From positions 95,573 through 159,572 of the forward strand of contig JASPKZ010009882.1 of the NCBI GenBank assembly GCA_030220185.1: a DNA stretch of 64,000 bases, written 5' to 3'. Each line of letters starts with the position of its first letter. Position 1 is the stretch's first letter. Under the pieces are notes generated by a model. The model ran no database searches. It was not told the DNA's origin and saw only the letters and a program-made list of their open reading frames with translations. The position numbers and the translations under genes were made by a program. Source of the stretch: Diploptera punctata. Lineage: Eukaryota; Arthropoda; Insecta; Blattodea; Blaberidae. Below, in pieces: positions 32,630 to 43,595 of this stretch.

Positions 32630-33340
32630 TCTGGACTTTCTATGGGAAACCCTCTATCACCCATTTTGGCCTATTTATTTATGGGAAGTTTTCAGCGGAA
32701 AATAACAAGTGGACATCCTTCGATTTTCAAATTTTGGAGTAGAAGATTTAATAGCTATTGTGAATCACAGACATATAGAGGATGCTTTAAAGCTTTTGAA
32801 CATTCAGAGTAGAACTATAAAATTTACCATGGAGACTGAAATTGAAAGACAAATCCCTTTTTTTATATCTTAATTTGACAAGAAATGCAGAAAACAGGAT
32901 AGAATTTTGAATATACAGAAAGAATACACATAAAGGTAACGATATTAAAGCTTCAGAATTCAACCATTTTGCTCACAAAGAGGCAGTATTCAATAGTTTG
33001 ACACATAGATTGGTAAATATACCTATGTGTAAAGAAAATTATGAAAAATAAAAATAATACATAATTAATGTTGCAATAGATGACGGTTATGAAGAATATA
33101 TGATATACAAGAAAATAAATAAATTTAAAAGACAAAAAATAATTAATGAAAGCACACATAAACAAACAGAAAAAATAAAATTCAAGAAATTCACTTGCCA
33201 TCCATTGAATCACCACAATTCAAAAAAAAAATCAGAAAGTTTAATATGAGATTGGCACCGAAGAACGAACACAGTCTCAATATAATTAAAACCAATAAAA
33301 AATATAAAAAATTGAAGAAGAAAACAAATCAGGGATTTTT
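32630..33340 (+). pseudogene. Penelope-like reverse transcriptase, C-terminal part
   Basis: It reads GLSMGNPLSPILAYLFMGSF, the RT motif before the catalytic box. A decayed stretch follows where YVDD is expected. Then HIEDALKLLNIQSRTIKFTM, FNHFAHKEAVFNSLTHRLVN, and a linker IRKFNMRLAPKNEHSLN ending at QGFF. Known Penelope-like RTs show the same series (FLDV, then yrKPTHT, then H-rich and NTL-hRA) just before GIY-YIG. At least three frame changes and several stops are visible. The catalytic Asp pair was not recovered. Confidence 0.7.
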
Positions 33341-33782
33341 CATAAGTAATGCCACGAGTGATTTCCAAATTATCGATAAATTCACGACTCACGAAGTGAG
33401 GAGTGAATTTATCTAGAGAATTTGGAAATCAAGAGTGGCATTTGTTAGGACTATTTAACGAATAAAATTAAGCTGTTTACTCACTTTACCTATAGTTATT
33501 TTAAAATATTTATATACCGTATTTAATGTAAACGGCGATGTTTGAAAAAAAAATGAGAAACGATAGGTACGCTTCTACTGCTTCATTTGTTTATCACTGC
33601 AACCAGATCATACTATTTATTGCCAAAGGAACGCAATATTGTAAGGAGGAGCTTTCTTTAATATGGTAATTATAACACTGATCAATATTTGGTGAAACAC
33701 GACTCTGATTGGTTGTAAAACAGAAATCATTGAAACGTGATTGGTCATTGACTCCCATTTCGGGCATGAGTTAAATAGTCAG
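33341..33782 (+). mobile_element. Element X, internally deleted copy, inside Penelope relic
   Basis: Its boundaries are fixed by the interrupted Penelope frame and agree with the copy at 43596-44324: it starts cataagtaatgcc and ends gagttaaatagtc. A 93-bp palindrome lies at 33349-33441. Relative to the longer copy about 260 bp are missing near 33650. Inverted 11-mers gactatttaac (33450) and gttaaatagtc (33772) occur. No coding content. Confidence 0.8.
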
Positions 33783-34065
33783 ATCAAATGCAGGGATTGT
33801 GACAAAATTTATATAGGAAAAACAAAAGGAAATTTGATAACAAGGGTGAAAACATCTAAGAAATGACAAAAAATTGAGAAGTGGAAAAGTTAGCAGTAGT
33901 TGCTCATGCTTGGTCCGAAAAACAGCTAATTGAATCAAAAGCTAGTCTAATTAAACAAACAGATAAACAAAAGGAACTCATGGTTTCGGAAAAAATCCAC
34001 ATTCGGAAAAAACAAAGAAAAACTTATGAACTTCGAAATTCTCGCGAATTCTGACCTGATCTAGA
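33783..34065 (+). pseudogene. GIY-YIG endonuclease part of the Penelope-like element
   Basis: It begins IKCRDCDKIYIGKT, with the Cys pair and the YIG half of the GIY-YIG signature. It continues to NLITRVKTSKK before a stop, then GPKNSLIESKASLIK-like sequence in other frames. The GIY half would lie across the insertion point (GFF before element X). The domain nicks target DNA in Penelope-like elements. The catalytic Arg and Glu could not be placed with confidence. It is not functional. Confidence 0.65.
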
Positions 34066-34475
34066 GGTTTATTGGTCCACCAAAAGAGGGAAGAAGAAGA
34101 AGTGTTTCTTCCTATCGACATAATATCAGTCGGCAAAGTGGTATTGAGTAGGGGTTCGCCCTGAACCCGAAATTGCTATCTACTTAAAAGATTAATATGA
34201 GGAGAGGTATGAAACATTTGATTTTACCATGGATTATTTTATTTATTTATTTATTTATTTTCACTTCGATATAATTAAGTTAGAATATTATAAAAACAAT
34301 GAAGAGGAAAGCCAAAAGTAGTATTCGAAAGTCGGTTCCTGATGAGAATATTAGGTCCCATAAGGGATTAAAATGAGTACACAATATTCGTATTATTTGA
34401 ATAGGGATAAAGTCAGAAAAGAACAATAAGGGAAATTATACAAGTTGAAAAAATATTTTCTAAAAAAAAGAAGAA
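34066..34475. other. Unassigned DNA
   Basis: Nothing recognised apart from a short (TTTA)n at 34238-34260. Confidence 0.4.
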
Positions 34476-34479
34476 CAAC

Positions 34480-34725
34480 TTTTGAAATGGTTGGACACCT
34501 CTTATGAATGGAATAAGATAGAATACCAAAGAAGATCCTTGATTGGAAAGCTAATGGAAGAAGTGGAAGAGGCAGACCTAGAAACGTTAGATGGACAGAG
34601 TGAGGACAAATATGGAAGCTACAGATTTGAGAGAAGAAGATGCTATAGACAGGACCTCTGCGACAAATCACTTTTGGTTGAAGGAGAAACACTATTGTGG
34701 AATATTCATAATAAAAAATAGCAAC
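34480..34725 (+). pseudogene. LINE C-terminal fragment
   Basis: Frame-shifting text with SGRGRPRNVRWTE and then VRTNMEATDLREEDAIDR, typical of the Gly/Arg-Trp element and last helix of a LINE RT. It ends near tagcaacag. The family is unclear. Confidence 0.55.
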
Positions 34726-34726
34726 A

Positions 34727-34805
34727 GAACTAACTTACTAGCACTATCGAACCAGAACGTTATTGGTAGCACGGACATTCTGTAAGCTCTCCAAACATCC
34801 CTCTT
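34727..34805 (-). mobile_element. RTE LINE 3' terminal fragment
   Basis: The plus strand reads taacttactagcactatcga then gcacggacattctgtaagctc, the complement of the RTE 3' end, with a short insert near 34760. Confidence 0.75.
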
Positions 34806-35083
34806 CTAACGAGAGTTTCTTAACCATGCTAATTTAGTTATACTTAATTACTTACAGTTGTCAACGAGTGGCATGTGGTTAGCACATCGCCTAAATGAGA
34901 CAGCTGTAGGTAACTAAGGTATTAAGTGGATGGATGAAGTTCAGTTAAATTTGCACAGAGGCCATTTTATTCCGACTTGTAGTTCTATTACGAGCCCGAA
35001 AATCTTCAGACTCGGGATCTACGGCTTACAGTCTCCCTCGCAGGACTCGTCCCTTTGATTTTTCGATCCTATAAATCCGTCGA
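34806..35083. other. Probable SINE body, unassigned
   Basis: Continuous with the tRNA-like head that follows. No second copy in the window to confirm. Confidence 0.3.
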
Positions 35084-35150
35084 CACTGGCCGGGTTTCAA
35101 CCCGCGAACCTCGGGACTAGAGGCAATGAACTTAACCACTAGACCAGTGA
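35084..35150 (-). other. tRNA-like SINE head
   Basis: Minus strand ctggtctagtggttaag (A box) and gcgggttgaaacccggcc (B box/T arm). It is cut by the TAA-flanked element next to it. Confidence 0.55.
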
Positions 35151-35153
35151 TAA

Positions 35154-35704
35154 CACTGGTCAACATGATTTTTGTCTCATGAGTACCAATAGTTGTACTT
35201 AATACAGTTTTTTTATCGTGTTTTCAAATACCGGTATGTATTCGGAATTTCTCCAACACCCACAATTCTTTTTTATTTCAATTTCAATTAACGGATTTAA
35301 ATAATTATTTTTATAAACCTTTTTTTCGTCCCTTTGTCCATTGTACAATAAAACCAAATGAACTAACGCAGGAGATTTCAGCTATGGAAAAGAGATAAGA
35401 AGGCAAATTGAATCCTAATATGCTGGCTGATTATTGTTGGACCATCAAGAGGGATGCTCCACAGGCGAAATATAGCAGAAATTCGTCATTTCTTACTTTC
35501 TAGGTGAGTCCAAATGTTCGAATATTGTGTAGTTACGAATGTAGAAAATATTAAAGTGTTTGAAAATACAAATTCCTGTCTCTCGCAAACCTTGCGTGAT
35601 GGAGAAAACCCTATATCATATTTGAATTCAGGAGAAAAATACTATCAGAATAACATATTTTTGTTTTCGAGACAAAAAAAAAGTTTATTTTTTGTTGCTC
35701 AGTG
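35154..35704 (+). mobile_element. TAA-flanked ~550-bp DNA element, copy C
   Basis: Opposite orientation to copies A and B. It is flanked by taa at 35151-35153 and 35705-35707. The plus strand carries the coding remnant EISAMEK, then NPNMLADYCWTIKRDAP, with a stop inside. The ends cactggtcaaca and gttgctcagtg match the other copies. Confidence 0.8.
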
Positions 35705-35742
35705 TAATTGAATATGTAAGTAATAATTTTGAAAGTGAATTC

Positions 35743-35743
<1 letters not shown>

Positions 35744-35825
<82 letters not shown>

Positions 35826-35862
35826 TAATAATAATAACAATAATAATAAAAATAATAAAAAT
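35744..35862. repeat. (AAT)n microsatellite
   Basis: About 38 units with GAT/AAC/AAA variants at the right. Poly-Asn and poly-Leu frames here are not genes. Confidence 0.95.
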
Positions 35863-36029
35863 GACAATGAAAATGTAAGTAAGTGCATTAAACATATTGA
35901 CTCAAACAGTGGTTTAATACTTTTCATTTAAACTTATTATTGAGTTTGTTGTGTATTCCGTTATATGTGTTACAGTTACAGGTAATTGTAGTAGATTTTT
36001 ATTAACTAATTAACTATCTTTCTTTATCT

Positions 36030-36208
36030 TAGTTTAACCTGTCACCTTATATGTACTTTTACATGCCACACGGCACCCGGACCTTACACTGGCACGTTTT
36101 GGGAGAGGGATTTTAAACTGTTTAACACACAAACATTTTTGACTACACATGGACATGGAGGGCTCCCCTAATAAGTGATCAGCTCAATGTCAAGGCCTCC
36201 TCCGAGAC
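36030..36208 (-). repeat. Interspersed repeat E, copy 2
   Basis: Reverse complement of 15905-16085 with several changes: ctcggaggaggccttgaca, tgagctgatca, and ggcatgtaaaagta. Confidence 0.7.
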
Positions 36209-36254
36209 AACACAACATTAGGACCTAACATACCATTCACGTACCACACGATCA

Positions 36255-36440
36255 TACTAAATATGACGAATATGATAATGATGATTATGACGGCCAGATG
36301 ACGTTGGGGGACCGTTTCGAATTTAATGTTTCCTGACAAAAAAAAATCACCCAGGAAACTAGTCCCGACCAGGGATCGAAGCCGGGCCTGCTGCGTACGA
36401 TTCTGCGACGCTACAACGCGATCACAGCGGTTGACCAACT
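36255..36440 (-). mobile_element. SINE-A, head and middle, diverged
   Basis: Minus strand accgctgtgatcgcg in the head, then gcttcgatccctggtcggg, then the aaacggtcccccaa region. The 3' half is absent. Confidence 0.8.
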
Positions 36441-37185
36441 ATAACTAGTACAGTAATATAATCGTAAAACTTTAACAATAAAGTGCTTACTAGTATCTGC
36501 TATGTTGTAACGGTGGGTTGAACATAACGAGGTGTTTAATTACGCAACTTAAGACATTTTAATGTAATGTATCCCATTACTAAGTGATATTTGTAGCATT
36601 TATCCCCGGAAAATTACCATCGTGAAAGTATTTTAATGTAATGTGAAATTTATGAGTGAAAATATATTTTTACCTTGTAACCATTGCGACGGCCATTTTT
36701 AATTTCCGTAGAAGGGGTTATTTTTTTTACGTATTTAAACACATTTCAAATGTAACGAACCTAAACGCTAACCTAACCTAATTCAATTACTCTAACCTAC
36801 GTGAATCTAACAAAACGCCTTTTTTACGCGGTTAAATATGTACATCTGTTTGTGTTTTACGCGATTAAATTCCGACATAAATAGTTATTATCGACGGAGA
36901 TGCTGTGTAATCGACACAGCCATGAATTTATCGCTGGTTATAGCAGGTTATTAATGAGTTATCGCTGGTTATTAGTGTAGTTATCGCTGGTTATTAATGT
37001 GGTTGTCGCTGGTTCATAGAATAACTGTTGTAACCAGAGTGGTCATGACATGAAGTAGTCCCACTTTTTTCCTTATTTATGAGTAAAATGGATTAAAGAT
37101 AATTTAATTCCGGGGCTAAATATTTTTAATATATATTTCATAATTATTTATTGCATTTAAGTGATGTTTAAGACTAAATAAAAAA
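36441..37185. other. Unassigned DNA with a small tandem repeat
   Basis: 36925-37012 holds four imperfect units of about 22-25 bp built on ttatcgctggttattaa. At 36766-36782 ctaacctaacctaa resembles the insect telomere repeat but is only two to three units. Nothing else recognised. Confidence 0.5.
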
Positions 37186-37186
37186 G

Positions 37187-37370
37187 TCCGTCGCCGTGGC
37201 GTAGTCGGTAGAGTCCATACCTTCCACTCCGGCGACCGGGGTTCGACTCCTGGCGGGTAGGGGATTTTAAATCTCCACCTTGGGTCTGGGTGTGTGTGTC
37301 TTGTCTTTGTGTCTATGTGAGAACTAAAGAAAGTTAATAAACAGGTAAAACAAAAAAAAAAGTATAACAA
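37187..37370 (+). mobile_element. tRNA-derived SINE (family G)
   Basis: Head gtccgtcgccgtggcgtag, then tcggtagag (A box) and gaccggggttcgactcctgg (B box). The body tttaaatctccaccttgg leads to a tail ending aataaacaggtaaaac. Single copy. Confidence 0.6.
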
Positions 37371-37704
37371 GAAGGAAAACCAGTATAAACGAAAAAAATA
37401 AGTAATTAAATATGGTGTTAGCTTCCACGGCGTCGTTGTAACTTATATAACACTAGTATGTTGTTTAATATTAGAAGTAAATTTGTTTTAGTTTATCTTA
37501 TTATGTTATTTTCTTGTAAAAGAGCTGATGCCAGCATGTTAGCGAGCTGAATATGCCAGTTGCTGTAGAATAGACGTAAAGCTGTAGGATAAACAGTAGT
37601 TACAGAATGCAATTTTGTTTAAAAGTAGCTGTTTTTGTTGTAGTTTGTAGTCGTAGTTATTGCAACGTAGATAATCTGTGGTAATTGTTTAATTGTCTAA
37701 ATAA
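37371..37704. other. Unassigned DNA
   Basis: Nothing recognised. Confidence 0.4.
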
Positions 37705-37705
37705 G

Positions 37706-38092
37706 AATGATCTCTAACTCACTGGCACTATCGAACCCGTAGGTTCATGGCCCCGCGGACATAAGCTCTCCATACATCCCTATCCTGAGCTAATGTTTTC
37801 CAATCATCCCCTGTATAACCTACTTCCCTCAAATCACAGTTAATGCTTTCTCCCAGCTCATTCTTGGTCTACCAACTGGGTGTTTTCCCTCTGGTTTTCC
37901 TACAAGAAGCTTCCATACATGTCTTTCATTCCCCATTCGTGCCACGTGTCCTGTCCATTGCAGTCTACGAGACTTAATTGTTCTGATTATATCTGGCTTC
38001 CCATAAAGACCATGTAATTCACTGTTATGCAGTCTTCTCCATTCTCCTGTCCATCTCTCTTTGGTCCAAAAATTTTCCTAAGAATGATGTGG
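37706..38092 (-). mobile_element. RTE LINE 3' fragment, inverted
   Basis: The plus strand reads actcactggcactatcgaa, ggacataagctctccata and tccaaaaattttcctaag, the complement of the last ~390 bp of the family. The coding frame is broken by small changes. Confidence 0.92.
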
Positions 38093-38284
38093 TTTTTGAG
38101 AGTATAAAGAGATTCCATAATATGACGCGGTTCAAGAAATTAGACGCCGCGCAACAATATCACAGTACCAATTTTCATATTATTTTCTTTATCAACTATT
38201 GAGATTTTTTCATTTTTTTTTCAGTGAGCAGAGAGCTGGCCTACTGAATCAATCCGCAACCTGGAGGATCAGATATAAGTTTTC

Positions 38285-38470
38285 AGGTATCCTTCCTTAG
38301 CCTCCGAAACGAAATCAGAGGAAAATAAGAGGGGACCTAAGAAGACATGGATAGAGGAAATTATGAATGTGATGAAGGTCAGAGGACAACAGGATGGTGA
38401 CTGGGAGGATAGAGATGAATGGAGGAAGACAATCAAATCTTAATATCGGGCACATGAAGATGTATACATT
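38285..38470 (+). pseudogene. LINE C-terminal fragment
   Basis: Encodes RGPKKTWIEEIMNVMKVRG and DWEDRDEWRKTIKS, the terminal helix and DW...W pattern of LINE RT C-termini. A stop follows. The family differs from the RTE copies. Confidence 0.6.
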
Positions 38471-38768
38471 TAAAACCAGTCAAATAAATTAAAACAAAAT
38501 TTATCATTACTGTGAAATGGAAAAATGTCTAACGTATTGTTCAGTTTTTGTTTTACATTGTTGTTCTAAATTCAGAAGTGGTTGGATATGTCTACCCTTA
38601 TTCATTATATAATTTTTCCTCTAATGGACGAAGAGAGATTTTTTATAAGGTCTTGAAAAGTGTAAATTTCTAACAAGGAAACTGTCCACCATTACATACC
38701 GAAACATACCTTGAAATTTCTTCCAGAGAAGCGTTGTTATGTACCAAGACCGTGTTAAAAAAATCATC
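38471..38768. other. Unassigned DNA
   Basis: Nothing recognised. Confidence 0.4.
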
Positions 38769-38779
38769 TGCTGTTTTTA

Positions 38780-39084
38780 GTCCACTGCTGTGGTATCTAG
38801 GTAGCGTGCTCCATGTCACGCAGTGAGCCCGGGTTCGATTCCCGGTCGGGACAGGCTCCTGGGTGAGGTTTCCTCGGGGGTTTTCCTCACCTGTAAGACA
38901 AATGTTAGGAAGCTTAAGGCCCAACGGTCCCCGAAAATCATCCGGCCATCGTCACCATCCTTCACCAGGTGTGGAAAGCAACGGGAAGCTACCACACCTA
39001 TAATTCCCTAGTAAATCTGCAAGCATAGCATGAAAATGCTATGATTGCAGTGAAAGACCTGCCCTCGGGCAGAATTACAATGGA
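38780..39084 (+). mobile_element. SINE-A, full-length, 11-bp target duplication
   Basis: Complete copy: ctgctgtggtatctaggtag head, gggttcgattcccggtcggg B box, cctcacctgtaagacaaatg body, and gcagtgaaagacctgccctc tail with a perfect ctgccc-tc-gggcag hairpin. The flanks tgctgttttta at 38769-38779 and 39085-39095 are identical. Confidence 0.97.
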
Positions 39085-39095
39085 TGCTGTTTTTA

Positions 39096-40610
39096 ACTGC
39101 AGGGCACTAAAACCAAGCGTAAAATCTCTCGTTTAAACTTAAGGAAAGTAACAACAAATGAATTGGTAGATTGGATAACCCTCACTCTTTGCCGTCCGCG
39201 CGCGTCCCGCCTCACTTCACACCGCTCTTACTCATTTTGCCCTTTGCTCTCTACAGTGGGTAGACATTGTTGAATTCTGTCTTGTATTTCTGTGCCTTGC
39301 AGTTAAAAATACAGCAAATCTTTTGGACACGACATTGGTACATCAGAACAGTTCTCTGAGAGAAATTTCAACGTGGGTTTCGGTATACAATTGTTGACGG
39401 TTCCCTTGTAAATATTATTGTAATGAAAAATGTGATTTAAATTGTCTACTCGTGCTGGCACATAACTATAATAAACACTAAACTAACCAAACACGTTAAA
39501 TTAATCTGTACAACTTAATAGTACCTGCTAATAACATTATCCAAACTGATCTGTCCGCGTACAGATTACTTCGGTGACCATTCGGACTGTTGTCTATCTT
39601 CAGCGTTCTTCAAATACTTGACAGGCAACTGTCCAAAAGGCCTCGGAAACATAAAAATATTTGAGGCAAGCCGAGTTTATTAGATACATTTGTAGACTAT
39701 GATTTTAACGTCAATATACGTTTATATAAAGTGGTGGAATTTACTTAATTTTCATAATCATGAAGTGGAATAGAAAAATATGTTTTATCTGCTACTATTA
39801 AAATCAGTGACGCTTTACCTCGTAGTTACTAGGCAACAAAACCTATACTTTATGTTCTAACAAAACATAAAACACGTTATCAAAACATAATATACAGGTT
39901 CAACACAACGTAAAATACACTTTGATTATGGTTTAGTATAACTACATAAACAAACTTTCCTTGACTTTTCAGGAAGTATATTAATACTTGAATCTTGGAC
40001 TGCTTTTAAAAATTTTCCTGATGAACCGTGAAAATCGCCAGCTCAGCTCATTTTTATTTTAAATTCACATATAAAACTATCACAAAAAAAAAATTCAGAA
40101 TGTAAAAACAATGTGTGTTCATTGATCGTGTTTTTTTCCTCCAAAGCCCTATTACTCTTTCACAAAATATATCGTTTCCGCAATAAATAAATTTAATTAA
40201 ATATGCAACATATACTAAAATGCTCTGAACGTAGATAAAATAATGTAGACAATACGCTACAAAATAAGATTCGGTAATTCGCCGCTCTTAGAACTTGAGC
40301 ATCTCGTTACTACACCTCTGCTTTTGTAACTTGTCTTCTATAACTATTATGACGAGTATCAATAGCAAAATACAGCAATGATTTAAATCACGACCATTTT
40401 AGCGAATGAAGCTCCATTAATTTAAACACTTACAGATAAGTAAAGTTTAAACATAACAAAATAATTTAACATTAAAAAAATATTTACCGGTACTTTAAGA
40501 TTGTACATTACGCCGCGCCGATCACTTTTGCTTAATTTGTCAATACAATATAATTAGGCATAGAGAGTAATGTACAATTTATTCACCGACATATGACATA
40601 CTCTTTTCAA
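39096..40610. other. Unassigned DNA, 1.5 kb
   Basis: Nothing recognised. A locally GC-richer patch (39180-39260) has no coding or promoter signature I can defend. Confidence 0.4.
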
Positions 40611-40611
40611 C

Positions 40612-41457
40612 GTTTCCCTGGAAGACCTAATGAAGAACTGCTTCAGGGATATGGGAGGCGTATACATGGGAGGAAGAAGAAATAAGTGAATAAAATATAC
40701 TGCTGATATGGTTTTGCTAGCATAAGATGCAATGACACTGAGGAACATGCGGATGGAGCTAAATGACAGATGCGAGGATTAAGGAATGAAGATAAATTTA
40801 AATAAGACGAAGGCCTTTATTATAGGAAGGAAACCATGTAAGATAGATGTGAGGATTAAAGATGTGGCCATTGAGCAAGTAGAGAGCTTAATTTATTTTT
40901 GTTTTACTATCAATAGCAAACACGAACTGCTGTCAAGAAGTAAAGCAGAGGATATCAATGGCAAAAGAAGCTTTTAACAAGAAGAGAATAATTTTCTGCA
41001 GACCGTTGGCAAAAGAATTAAGAAAGTGGCTAGTGAAGTGCATTGTGTGGAGTATAACATTATATGGTGCAGAGACTTGGACATTACGACGGATTGAGGA
41101 AAAACGATTGGAAGCTTTTTAGATGTGGATATGGAGAAGGATGGAACGTATATAATGGACAGACGAAATAAAAAAATAAAGATGTGACGGACAGAGTGGG
41201 CGAAGAAGAGCAATGCTGGAACTCATAAAGAAGAGGAAAATAAATTGGATTGGCCACTGGTGAAGAAGAAACAGCCTACTGATGGATGCCCTAGAAGGAA
41301 TAGTCAACGGAAAGAAGGTTAGAGGCAGAAAATTACATCACATGATGGACAATATTAAAATAAATTGTGTGTTTGGGGATACAAAAAGGAAGGTTGAGTT
41401 AAGGAAAGAGTGGAGAATGCTGAGTTTGCAGTGAAAGACCTGCTCTTGGACAGTATG
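40612..41457 (+). mobile_element. LINE-D, 3' part; shares its 3' end with SINE-A
   Basis: Starts inside RT, runs through the thumb and C-terminal domain and ends tttgcagtgaaagacctgct then cttggacagtatgtatat. SINE-A ends gcagtgaaagacctgccctc then gggcagaatta. The shared terminal ~28 bases, including a stem-loop, mark LINE-D as the likely enzyme source for SINE-A. Confidence 0.8.
40640..41440 (+). pseudogene. LINE-D reverse transcriptase C-terminal part, inactive
   Basis: Reads KYTADMVLLA where an active enzyme has YADDMVLLA, so one catalytic Asp is lost. Then comes GMKINLNKTKAFIIGRKP, then VRIKDVAIEQVESLIYF (the FKYLG region is altered), then LYGAETWTLRRIEEKRLEAF and GRSGRRRAMLELIKKRKINW. The end is KKVRGRKLHHMMDNIK and then RKEWRMLSLQ with a stop. 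Several stops and shifts occur (for example after LLA and near 40775). The RT fingers and endonuclease are absent. Confidence 0.8.
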
Positions 41458-42135
41458 TATATATGTATGTATACATTAAGACGAGTTATCCCTTCTGATC
41501 TTAAAGTGAACAATCATGGGTTTTGAACTGACTTTGACAGACATATTTTGTAAGAAATGAGAATTAAGTAGAATTCAGCTGGAGCTCAATTTAGTTGTAA
41601 GTGCGGTGAATGCTCTTACGAACACGTACGTAACTCACACGACCTCCCATTTTCGATTTACTTCTCCCTTTGTGGAGCTGAAATTGTGCAGGTATCGAAA
41701 TTGAGTTGATATTTGCCTCGAAGCGCCCTCCCACTACCAGATGTCACGTTCCCCCCGCCCTCCCCCCCTCGTTCCTATACTACTCCACTAGTTCGCTTTC
41801 GCGGATCACAAGAAATTACATCATTCCAGCATAAAGCAAATTTACTCATCATGGCACTGAGTGTAATAACTTCTTATGTCACCACCTATGCAATCAAATC
41901 TACTGTCGTTCAAATAATTTAGATAGTTGGTTACTTGGTATTTAATTTAAAGACGCTCAGGTAAATAGCGGTGAAATTCAAATATGGGAGAAAAAATGAA
42001 ACATATTGTTTACAGGTCACTTTTTCAGGTTTCATATTTTTATATGAGGAAAACAACAACACTGGAGCTACGGTTTTATTTCCATTATGAAGGAAGTAAC
42101 TGCAAGTGCACCATCTTTACCCCGACGACTTACAG
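41458..42135. other. Unassigned DNA
   Basis: A short (TATG)n follows the LINE-D tail. Nothing else recognised. A 69-codon frame at 41713-41922 lacks any family motif. Confidence 0.4.
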
Positions 42136-42139
42136 ATTT

Positions 42140-42960
42140 ACACACACTTTAGGCCTTACGTAATAAACGAATGCATTGACAAATTGAACTCTGACCGCAG
42201 ACATATTCATGGACCAGACGTTTAGAACTGAAACTAAATATAAGTAAATCGCAAGCAATAATTATCGGACAATCAAGACTATTATGCTCCATAAACAATA
42301 GCAACGTGCTGGCTATCATGTTACATAATGAACACATTCCATATGCCAACGTTCTTAAAAAATGGGATATTATTTAGATTCTGACCTAAATTGGAATACC
42401 AAAATAAAAGAAACATCTAAAAAGTTCTTTTTCGTTATGCATTCCCTAAAGCATCTGAAGAACCTTCTTCCAACAGCTCTTAAAAGAATTTTAGTCCAAA
42501 CTTTAGCTATGCCGCATTTTGACTATTGCAATGTGACCTAAGTGACAGATCAACAGATAAACTACACCGTGTTCATAATACGTGTATCAGATACACATGT
42601 AAGCCCGAAAATATGATCATTTTTCTCTACTTTTCCACGAAATGTCATGGCTCCATCTTAAGGATAAAAGAATTACACTGTATATATCTCTTATTTAAGA
42701 TTCTACATACTTCGAGTCCTAATTATTTATCCTTTCGTTTCCAGTACCTATCCTCCAACTAATTTAAACACACAATTACAACATAATTTCTTGTTTAATA
42801 TACCGCAACACAAGACATCCCATCACTCCATATCACATACTATCTTAACTTCTCTCAACTGGAATTCCCTACCACAGGAAATCAGAGGCTGCCGGAAGTT
42901 AGCATAATTTAAATGAAATATAAATTTATATTTGCTCTAACCTTGGCATGATAATTGCCC
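42140..42960 (+). pseudogene. CR1-like LINE reverse transcriptase C-terminal relic
   Basis: Blocks in order are LKLNISKSQAIIIGQSRLLC, then HNEHIPYANVLKN, then FFVMHSLKHLKNLLPTALKR and ILVQTLAMPHFDYCN, then TDKLHRVHNTCIRYTC, then TSLNWNSLPQEIRGCRKLA. This is the post-catalytic half of a CR1/Kiri-like LINE RT. HFDYC and WNSLP are hallmarks of that group. At least five frame changes occur. The WNSLP end is related to the one at 47.5 kb. Confidence 0.75.
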
Positions 42961-43214
42961 CGTGTAATGTACGGCCTTTGAAATAATTGTTGGCGCACAG
43001 GTAATTTTCAAGTCCCAGAACGAAGCCACTGCGCATGACCAGAGGTCAGTTGTTTGGTTCACAAGTATACAACTATTTGAAAAACTAAAATCCGTTCTAT
43101 TTCGTTGTGTGTCGTGCAATGGAAAATAATTTCGCGTATATAAGTAGCGCGGCACATGCTGTAAATAAAACGAAGCAAAAAAAAAACAAAACAAAGGAAA
43201 TTGATTGAGATAAG

Positions 43215-43215
<1 letters not shown>
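42961..43215. other. Unassigned DNA
   Basis: Nothing recognised. Confidence 0.35.
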
Positions 43216-43218
<3 letters not shown>

Positions 43219-43265
<47 letters not shown>

Positions 43266-43280
43266 AGAGAGAGAAAGAAA
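43219..43280. repeat. (GA)n microsatellite
   Basis: About 30 units. Poly-Ser/Leu frames across it are artefacts of the repeat. Confidence 0.95.
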
Positions 43281-43282
43281 GC

Positions 43283-43358
43283 TCGACAGCGGGATTGAAC
43301 ACGCGACCCCCTGCATGGAAAACAGAAACTCCCTCCACTAGACCACATCCGTTCCCTG
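43283..43358 (-). other. tRNA-like SINE head
   Basis: Minus strand atgtggtctagtggaggg (A box) and cgtgttcaatcccgctg (B box). The body is not recognised. Confidence 0.5.
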
Positions 43359-43595
43359 CTAAAAATTGTCTACATGAAGCGATGCAATACTTCTGGACTT
43401 ACTTGTATAATTAAATTATATATTAACTTGTTTTAATTTAAATTAATCAGACAAATTTTACATTAGTAGTGGAAATAAATAATCTTGTTATGCCTTGTGT
43501 TTTTTAAACAAAGTAACAAGATTTTACAATCGTTTTTTATTACATATATGAGCCGTTTCCTTCAATTAATTGATTTCCCTATATATACAAATTTA
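43359..43595. other. Unassigned AT-rich DNA
   Basis: Nothing recognised. Confidence 0.35.

Larger units (their letters stand above)
32600..34065 (+). mobile_element. Penelope-like retroelement relic, split by element X
   Basis: The reverse-transcriptase part lies at 32600-33340 and the GIY-YIG endonuclease part at 33783-34065. The domain order and motifs are those of Penelope-like elements. Element X (33341-33782) sits between the RT C-terminus and the GIY-YIG domain. Stops and shifts occur throughout. Confidence 0.75.

Noticed and set aside
33341..33782. Element X as a Helitron
   Set aside because: The hairpin is far longer than a Helitron 3' hairpin and no CTRR end follows it.
35611..35931. 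Poly-Asn, poly-Ile and poly-Leu frames
   Set aside because: Translations of (AAT)n beside a DNA element.
43059..43348. Ser/Leu-rich frames
   Set aside because: Translations of (GA)n.
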